A stretch of DNA of 10,515 nt from an uncultured Clostridia bacterium (GTDB lineage: Bacteria; Bacillota; Clostridia; Christensenellales; Aristaeellaceae), in contig CAKTXP010000074.1 of NCBI GenBank assembly GCA_934631055.1, positions 1 through 10,515 on the forward strand. The letters run 5' to 3'. The position numbers and the translations under genes are program-made. The notes under the pieces were generated by a model, which had not been told where the DNA came from, made no database searches, and saw only the letters and a list, made by a program, of their open reading frames with translations. How positions within the stretch are numbered: the first letter of the stretch is position 1; each line of letters opens with the position of its first letter. Shown here piece after piece: positions 1-5,141 of the stretch.

Positions 1-123
1 GCGAAGCTGGCAAAGCAGTATAATCTCGACGCGATCCACGACACCGTGCATGAGATGGCGCGCGACGAAGCCCGCCATGGCAAGGCGTTCGCGGGTCTGC
101 TCAAGCGGTACTTCGGCAAGTAA
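1..123 (+). CDS. Reverse rubrerythrin (NADH peroxidase type), C-terminal 40 residues
   Basis: The open frame from base 1 to a TAA at 121-123 encodes the last 40 residues of a protein whose start lies outside the window. The fragment reads DAIHDTVHEMARDEARHG, then a GLLKRYFGK tail. As I recall it, this closely matches the C-terminus of clostridial reverse rubrerythrins, in which the rubredoxin domain comes first and the ferritin-like di-iron four-helix domain is last. The DEARHG segment carries the ExxH-type di-iron ligands of the final helix. In Clostridium these proteins act in the cytoplasm as NADH-linked peroxidases that protect anaerobes from peroxide and oxygen. Only the last helix is visible, so the rubredoxin half is inferred from the family. 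A hairpin terminator follows 25 bases after the stop. Confidence 0.85.
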   Translation, partial: AKLAKQYNLDAIHDTVHEMARDEARHGKAFAGLLKRYFGK

Positions 124-148
124 GAAATTCAGATATTGTTTGAAAAAT

Positions 149-184
149 GAGGGTTGCAGCTTGAAAGAGGTGCAGCCCTCTTTT
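149..184 (+). terminator. Rho-independent terminator after rubrerythrin (bidirectional shape)
   Basis: A 10-bp stem pairs 149-158 with 171-180, with one G-U pair and a 12-base loop, followed by TTTT at 181-184. A run of A at 143-147 lies just before the stem, so the minus-strand transcript would also meet a T-run. It lies 25 bases past the rubrerythrin stop and ends that transcript. Confidence 0.8.
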
Positions 185-278
185 CGCGCTCTGAACGTCC
201 AATGATGTCATATTTATGTCGCGAGGGGATTTCGCAGCGCCTTGATTTTCTGATTATGTCATATATTTTGTAATAAAA

Positions 279-317
279 CGGGGGTTGCTTCTGAAAACGG
301 AGCAGCCCTCGCTTTTT
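279..317. terminator. Second bidirectional rho-independent terminator between convergent genes
   Basis: An 11-bp stem (279-289 with 301-311, including two G-U pairs) is followed by TTTTT at 313-317 on the plus strand. AAAA at 275-278 supplies a T-run for minus-strand transcripts. It lies about 40 bases beyond the minus-strand kinase stop, so it most likely ends the two-component operon and backs up the first terminator. Its stem and loop closely resemble those of 149-184. Confidence 0.75.
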
Positions 318-357
318 GTGTTCTTCGCTTTACGGCGGTTTGAACATACTTTTCGGT

Positions 358-1692
358 TCAGCTATCCCCTTTCAGCGGGAACAGGATATTGACATTGAAT
401 ATCCCCTCTTCGGCGATGAAGTCGATCGTACCGCCATATTTATTGACGATGAGCATCATACTGCGCGTACCGAAGCCATGATAGCGGACGTCTGAATTGG
501 TCGTGACCGGGCGTCCGTCGCGAATCTGAACGTCGCCGGTATAGTAATTATGTGAGTTGATGGACAGCAGCGCGCCATGCGCCTTGACGTTCAGCCCGAT
601 ACAGCGTTTTTCCGCGTCGAGGTTCATGACGGAATTGATGGCGTTATCCAGCAGGTTGCCAAACAGGGAATAAATATCCATATCCTGCATGAAGGAGAGC
701 TTCTCGCCGTCGATGATGGAGCTGATCTGGATGCCGTTTTTCTGGCAGTACAGACTCTTTTCGGTCAGGATGACGTCCAGCGCTTCGTTGCCCGTCTTGG
801 CGATGGCGCCGTATATCTCGATATTCTGTTCCAGCTCGCGCAGGGCTTTCGGGTCGATGGCGACCGCGTGCCGAAGCTCGTGAAGCTGATGCTTCATGTC
901 GTGGCATTTGACGTTAATCATGTCGATGGTCTCGCGGGCGATATCGTACTGTTTTTGATCCTGATGCCAGATGCGCTGCGCCAGCTCCAATTCGTCTTCC
1001 AGCGTCTTATGAATCAGCAGGTTGAACAGGATGATCATGGTGGACAGCGTACACAGCAGGTTGGCGAGCGCGCCGTAATTATAATAGGCATAGGGCAGAT
1101 GACTGCTGTTCTGCTCGGCGATGATGCAGGAGTTCATCACGATCTCGACCAGCAGCATCATGCTTGCCACACCCAGCAGCTTCGGGCTTTTGATGCTGAA
1201 ATCGGTGGATTGGCGGATGCGCTTGCCGAACGCCGCCAGCAGGATCCAGTAGACGACGACGTAGACCTCGACGAAGACGAGAATGGTTGAAAGGTCGAAT
1301 TTTGCCGCCGCCGTGCTGTACGGGTTGATGGAGAGGGTGACGAAATTCTGCTGCATGAACGCGGTAATCATGCCGTAGATGATGGACGCCGTATGCTGCA
1401 TGCTGTAACCGGTGACGGCGAAGAAAATGCAGCTCTTCCAATCCAGCTCCCAGATGAAGCGGTTCATCAAAATCAGATAGCCTGCGAACGAGCCGAACAT
1501 CAGCGACAGATGCACGGTCTCCAGCACGTTGGGCTGGATCCACGCCAGAACGAAAAAGCCTGCCAGTCCGATGGCAAGCCGCAGGGGAAAGAAGGAGCGC
1601 TTCTTGACGTTTTTCATGAACCGCGTTTCCGCGATGAGCAGCGTCAGGAAAAACGCGATTTTATACACCGACATGTAGGAGATGATGCTCAT
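358..1692 (-). CDS. Multi-pass GHKL (AgrC/HPK10-like) sensor histidine kinase
   Basis: This 444-residue membrane kinase would phosphorylate the LytTR regulator encoded just upstream. Residues 1-225 contain about six or seven hydrophobic helices (near 5-24, 36-53, 57-77, 85-112, 133-155, 171-191, 202-227), with no extracellular PAS or Cache domain, as in peptide-sensing AgrC/ComD kinases. A linker of helical character follows. The H-box is KCHDMKHQL with probable phospho-acceptor His264. The N-box is GNLLDNAINS (around 345-354, Asn350). The glycine-rich ATP lid is YHGFGTRSM (404-412). The ATG at 1692 shares one base with the regulator stop (TAATG), and GGAGG at 1702-1706 sits 9 bases upstream, so translation is probably coupled. 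The fold and role are clear from the motifs. The signal is unknown, and no agrB/agrD-like genes are visible here. Confidence 0.88.
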   Translation of the reverse strand: MSIISYMSVYKIAFFLTLLIAETRFMKNVKKRSFFPLRLAIGLAGFFVLAWIQPNVLETVHLSLMFGSFAGYLILMNRFIWELDWKSCIFFAVTGYSMQHTASIIYGMITAFMQQNFVTLSINPYSTAAAKFDLSTILVFVEVYVVVYWILLAAFGKRIRQSTDFSIKSPKLLGVASMMLLVEIVMNSCIIAEQNSSHLPYAYYNYGALANLLCTLSTMIILFNLLIHKTLEDELELAQRIWHQDQKQYDIARETIDMINVKCHDMKHQLHELRHAVAIDPKALRELEQNIEIYGAIAKTGNEALDVILTEKSLYCQKNGIQISSIIDGEKLSFMQDMDIYSLFGNLLDNAINSVMNLDAEKRCIGLNVKAHGALLSINSHNYYTGDVQIRDGRPVTTNSDVRYHGFGTRSMMLIVNKYGGTIDFIAEEGIFNVNILFPLKGDS

Positions 1693-2405
1693 TACATGCT
1701 GCCTCCGAGATAGTTGTTCAGATCCTGCATGAATCCTTTTTTGCGCGCGCGGCTGATGCGCAGGCGCGTATCCTTCAGGACGACCTCGTCCTCCTGTACG
1801 CCGACGACGCAGTTCAGGTTGACCAGATAGCAGTTGTTGCAGCGGACGAACTGCCGCGCGTCCAGCGACGCTTCAACCGCCTTAAGCGTGCCGTAAACGT
1901 TATATGTGCCGTGGCAGGTATGGTAAACGACGTCGTGTCCGGAGACTTCGATATAGACGATCTCCGACGGCAGGATGCGCCGCGCGCCCTCCGGCAGATT
2001 AAGCAGGATGGATTTGGTCGCGCGCCTGCTCAGCTTGAGCAGGATGCGCTGCATCTTCATTTTGAAATTCGGATAGGTCACAGGCTTGACCACGAAGTCA
2101 AACGCATCGACTTCATAGCCCTTGACCGCGAACTGCGCCATGTTTGTTACGAACATCAGCGCGACGCTCGTATCCATTTTGCGAAGCTGGTAAGAGGCGT
2201 CCATGCCGTTTGTTCCCGGCATTTCGATATCCATCATCACCAGATCATACACCGGCTGATACGCCGCCAGAAACGCATCCGCCGTGCCGAAAGAGGACAG
2301 GCGGAAGGTATAATCCGGCTGTTCGTCGGAAAGCCGCCTGAAAAATTTGCGGAACTGCTCGATTGTCTCCGGAACATCCTCGACGATGGCGACACTGATC
2401 AACAT
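1692..2405 (-). CDS. LytTR-family response regulator (AgrA/VirR-like)
   Basis: This is a 237-residue cytoplasmic DNA-binding regulator. Residues 1-125 form a receiver domain with acidic pocket Glu9-Asp10, phospho-acceptor Asp59 in VMMDIEMPG, Thr87 and Lys107 in VVKP. Residues from about 135 to 235 form a LytTR DNA-binding domain, with IVYIEVSGHDVVYH, then FVRCNNCYLVNL and RLRISRARKKGF. I place the start at 2405 (MLISVAIVED). The frame stays open to an ATG at 2471, but that extension would overlap the promoter at 2443-2471, and receiver domains normally begin within a few residues of the first strand. AAGGGTG lies 8 bases before 2405. Regulators of this family bind direct repeats upstream of target promoters. 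The targets here are unknown, and autoregulation or control of the divergent GH3 genes is only inferred. Confidence 0.9.
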   Translation of the reverse strand: MLISVAIVEDVPETIEQFRKFFRRLSDEQPDYTFRLSSFGTADAFLAAYQPVYDLVMMDIEMPGTNGMDASYQLRKMDTSVALMFVTNMAQFAVKGYEVDAFDFVVKPVTYPNFKMKMQRILLKLSRRATKSILLNLPEGARRILPSEIVYIEVSGHDVVYHTCHGTYNVYGTLKAVEASLDARQFVRCNNCYLVNLNCVVGVQEDEVVLKDTRLRISRARKKGFMQDLNNYLGGSM

Positions 2406-2442
2406 AAAGGCAACACCCTTGCTTAACAATTTGATTGCTTCA

Positions 2443-2471
2443 ATTATATGCAAGTGATTTGTGCTTGTCAA
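2443..2471 (-). promoter_or_regulatory. Perfect-consensus sigma-A promoter for the two-component operon
   Basis: On the minus strand, TTGACA (2471-2466) and TATAAT (2448-2443) are separated by exactly 17 bases. Both hexamers match the sigma-70/sigma-A consensus at every position. Transcription should start near 2436, giving a leader of about 30 bases before the regulator ATG at 2405. Confidence 0.88.
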
Positions 2472-2482
2472 CCAACGAAAAA

Positions 2483-2501
2483 CCGTGAATTCCCTGCACG
2501 G
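2483..2501. repeat. Short inverted repeat upstream of the regulator promoter
   Basis: CCGTG (2483-2487) and CACGG (2497-2501) form a perfect 5-bp dyad with a 9-base centre, starting 12 bases upstream of the -35 of the minus-strand promoter. Its place in the divergent control region suits an operator, but the arms are short and the dyad does not resemble the direct repeats usual for LytTR proteins. Confidence 0.3.
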
Positions 2502-2573
2502 ATAGATGAAATGACCAAAAAAGATGCCGGATTACCGATTATGTTATCCAGAATACCAACCGTGTCGCAGCGC

Positions 2574-2602
2574 TTGAATTTTACCGGCCAAAATGATATC
2601 CT
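2574..2602 (+). promoter_or_regulatory. Weak candidate promoter for the secreted GH3 gene
   Basis: TTGAAT (2574-2579) and TATCCT (2597-2602) are 17 bases apart and about 80 bases before the GH3 ATG. Each matches four of six consensus positions. It is the best-spaced pair I found in the 2472-2679 gap. The weak match would fit a gene that needs an activator. The rest of the gap shows no convincing gene. Confidence 0.25.
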
Positions 2603-2679
2603 TCATTCAGCTTCAAGGAAAAGACCGGCTGCAGCGGCTTTCCTTCAATCGACGAAAACAAAGCAAAGGAGAAGAAGAC

Positions 2680-5061
2680 ATGAAGATCGAAAAGCGAGTG
2701 ATTTCCTCTCTGTGCGCGGCTGCGCTGATGATCGGCAGTTTCGCGCCCGCGTCGCTGGCGGAATCCGCCGCGAAATGGGTGGAAGAAAAGACGAAGGACG
2801 GCTGGATCAAGATCACGCAGGAGGGTGGCAAGACCCTCGGCTATTCCCCGGATTCCGGCGTATCCATCCTGACGGTTGACGGATATGCGTTTAAGGATCT
2901 GGATAAAGACGGAGAATTGGATGCTTACGAGGATTGGCGGCTGACGGATGAAGAGCGGGCTGCGAGCTTGGCTAAACAGCTGACCAATGAAGAATGCTTT
3001 GGTCTGATGATGTATTCCGATATTTTTACGATGGAAAACGACGGCAGCAAAGCGTATGACAATGGTCAGGCGCATAGCATTTATGAAAAAATGGATGAAG
3101 GCGTCTTCTCTTTCCTGAGCTTTGCGACCAGCTATCCGGCGATTACGATTGCAAAGATGAGCAACAATGGTCAAAAGTATGCGGAGAGTTTGCAGTATGG
3201 CATTCCGATGAATATTGCGACGAATCCCCAGACCTTTGGCGCGCCGGGCAATCTGGCGATTGGTGCGACGTTTGATACGGAACTGGCATTGGAAATTTCC
3301 AAAGCTCAAGCCAAACAGTATCGTGCGACGGGCGTTACCACGGAGCTTGGACCGTCTATTGAATTGGCCAGTGAACCTCGTTGGAGCCGAATCACAGGTA
3401 CTTATGGCGAAGACCCGGCGTTGTCCAGAGATATTGCAAACGCTATCATCAGCGGACTTCAGTCAACTTATGATGATGAAGGCAATGACCTTGGCTGGGG
3501 AGAAGACAGCATTATTGGAATGATGAAGCATTTCCCCGGTGACGGTCAGGGTGAAGCGGGACGCGAATCCCACAGCGATGCGGGCGCGTATAACGTGTAT
3601 CCCGGCGATCAATTTGAAACGTCGCTGATTCCGTTTGTGGATGGAGCGTTGCAGCTGGACAGCTTGACAGGAGAAGCTGCCGCTACGATGCTGTCTATGT
3701 CTATCGCTTATTCCGATGATGAATCTTATGGCGAACTGGTCGGTTCCGCTTGCAGCGAATATAAAATCTCTATTTTGAGAGATCAGTATGGCTATGACGG
3801 GCTGATTTGCACAGACTGGCTGTTCAGCGCTCAGAGCTTCGGAACGGAAGACTGGACGCCTGCTGAACGCCGCTTGAAGATGGTTCTGGCTGGCGTGGAT
3901 ATGATCGGCGGCGATACCGATCCTTCTGCCTATATGACGGAAGTATGGCCGATGCTGGTTGAAGAACTTGGGGAAGAAGCTGCGCTTACGCGTCTTCAGG
4001 AATCTGCCCGCCGCATTTTGAAGACTTTCTTCAAAGCGGGTAAATTCGAAAATCCTTATTTGGAATCGGCAAAAACTTCGGAAATCATGAATGATGAAGC
4101 GACTGAGGCGCTTTATAAAGAAGCGAATCTTAAGTCTATCGTTATGCTGAAGAATGACGGCGTCATTAAGCAGGCTGAAGAAGCGGAAACGAAGCCTACC
4201 GTCTACATTCCTATGATGTATACGCCGACGGAGCTGGGTTATATGTTCGCTACCTATGCTTCCTGGAATCTGCCCGTGGATTTGAAAACGGCAGAGCGCT
4301 ACTTCAACGTAGTCACGGATACGGTTTTGGAACCCACCGGCGAAGCAGACGATCAGGGAAATCCCACTTATACGGCGAACGATATCCAGCGCGTTTCTGC
4401 CGAAGAGCTGGAGAAGTGCGATTTCGCGCTGGTTATCGCGCATTCCCCGCGCACTACTTCCGGATACGACAGCGAAAAGCAGGAATATATCCCGATTACG
4501 CTTCAGTATCGAGAGTATACCGCTAATTCCGAAGGCGTTCGCAGCGAGTCTATTTCGGGCAAAATGTTGGTCAGCAATCTGCAAACTCCCTACGGCGTAA
4601 CGACGAATCTGACCAAAGAAAATCGTTCGTATTACGGAAAGACTGCTACCAGCAATTATGAAAGCGATCTGGATGCAATCCTCTATGCCGCGGAGAATAT
4701 GGGAGATAAGCCTGTGGTTGTAGCGGTTAATACGACGGGTGCGTTCTGTGTAAACGAGTTTGAGGACAAAGTTGATTCGATTCTTGTAGGCTTCGATATT
4801 GACGATACGCTGTTCCTTGAAATCGTTGCCGGCAACTATGAGCCGCAGGGACTGCTGCCGGTGGTCATGCCTAAGGACATGGCGGCAGTGGAAGCACAGT
4901 TGGAAGACGTGCCGCGCGATACGGAACCTTACACGGATGCCGATGGCAACACCTACGACTTTGCCTACGGTCTGAACTGGTCCGGCGTCATCAATGATGA
5001 GCGCGTTGCCAAGTACAATGTGCCTGCGCTGACCGAACCGGAAACCCAGCCTGTCAAGTAA
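2680..5061 (+). CDS. Secreted glycoside hydrolase family 3 protein with EF-hand-like loop
   Basis: This 793-residue exported enzyme is probably a beta-glycosidase that removes sugar residues from beta-linked oligosaccharides. Residues 1-27 are a signal peptide (basic start, hydrophobic core, cleavage after ASLA). D73-x-D75-x-D77-G78 to E84 forms a complete EF-hand or dockerin-like calcium loop, a feature I recall from related clostridial GH3 proteins. The GH3 N-terminal domain follows, with PRW (233-235), GEDP (243-246), KHFPGDG (283-289) and the nucleophile Asp379 in LICTDW. The GH3 C-terminal domain continues to GLNWSG near the end, without an obvious fibronectin-III-like domain. The start at 2680 follows AAAGGAG (2665-2671) by 8 bases and begins the signal peptide; the open frame extends upstream to 2593 without such support. 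The usual RxxGEGxD acid/base motif is replaced by HSPRTTSGYD (588-597), so substrate and mechanism are uncertain. Confidence 0.85.
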   Translation: MKIEKRVISSLCAAALMIGSFAPASLAESAAKWVEEKTKDGWIKITQEGGKTLGYSPDSGVSILTVDGYAFKDLDKDGELDAYEDWRLTDEERAASLAKQLTNEECFGLMMYSDIFTMENDGSKAYDNGQAHSIYEKMDEGVFSFLSFATSYPAITIAKMSNNGQKYAESLQYGIPMNIATNPQTFGAPGNLAIGATFDTELALEISKAQAKQYRATGVTTELGPSIELASEPRWSRITGTYGEDPALSRDIANAIISGLQSTYDDEGNDLGWGEDSIIGMMKHFPGDGQGEAGRESHSDAGAYNVYPGDQFETSLIPFVDGALQLDSLTGEAAATMLSMSIAYSDDESYGELVGSACSEYKISILRDQYGYDGLICTDWLFSAQSFGTEDWTPAERRLKMVLAGVDMIGGDTDPSAYMTEVWPMLVEELGEEAALTRLQESARRILKTFFKAGKFENPYLESAKTSEIMNDEATEALYKEANLKSIVMLKNDGVIKQAEEAETKPTVYIPMMYTPTELGYMFATYASWNLPVDLKTAERYFNVVTDTVLEPTGEADDQGNPTYTANDIQRVSAEELEKCDFALVIAHSPRTTSGYDSEKQEYIPITLQYREYTANSEGVRSESISGKMLVSNLQTPYGVTTNLTKENRSYYGKTATSNYESDLDAILYAAENMGDKPVVVAVNTTGAFCVNEFEDKVDSILVGFDIDDTLFLEIVAGNYEPQGLLPVVMPKDMAAVEAQLEDVPRDTEPYTDADGNTYDFAYGLNWSGVINDERVAKYNVPALTEPETQPVK

Positions 5062-5075
5062 GCACAGAGAGAAGG

Positions 5076-5111
5076 GGAGCGAAGGTGCAAAGGAAGCCTT
5101 CGCTCCTTTTT
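5076..5111 (+). terminator. Rho-independent terminator between the two GH3 genes
   Basis: A perfect 10-bp stem pairs 5076-5085 with 5097-5106 across an 11-base loop, followed by TTTTT (5107-5111). It starts 15 bases after the first GH3 stop and ends 31 bases before the second GH3 start. The second gene therefore depends on read-through or on a promoter inside the end of the first gene. Confidence 0.85.
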
Positions 5112-5141
5112 ATTCCGAGAGAAACAGGTGATGATTGAATC

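Noticed and set aside
2466..2501. LytTR direct-repeat binding sites in the divergent region.
   Set aside because: One 9-base segment next to the -35 partly resembles the LytTR site, but I found no second copy at the proper spacing.
2680..2760. Lipoprotein signal peptide for the first GH3.
   Set aside because: The only cysteine in the leader (residue 11) lies within the hydrophobic start and lacks a lipobox; an ordinary signal-peptidase site (ASLA then ES) fits better.
2448..2879. A 143-codon plus-strand open frame overlapping the divergent control region and the GH3 signal peptide.
   Set aside because: It covers the regulator promoter and the GH3 start in another frame, with no motif or ribosome-binding site.
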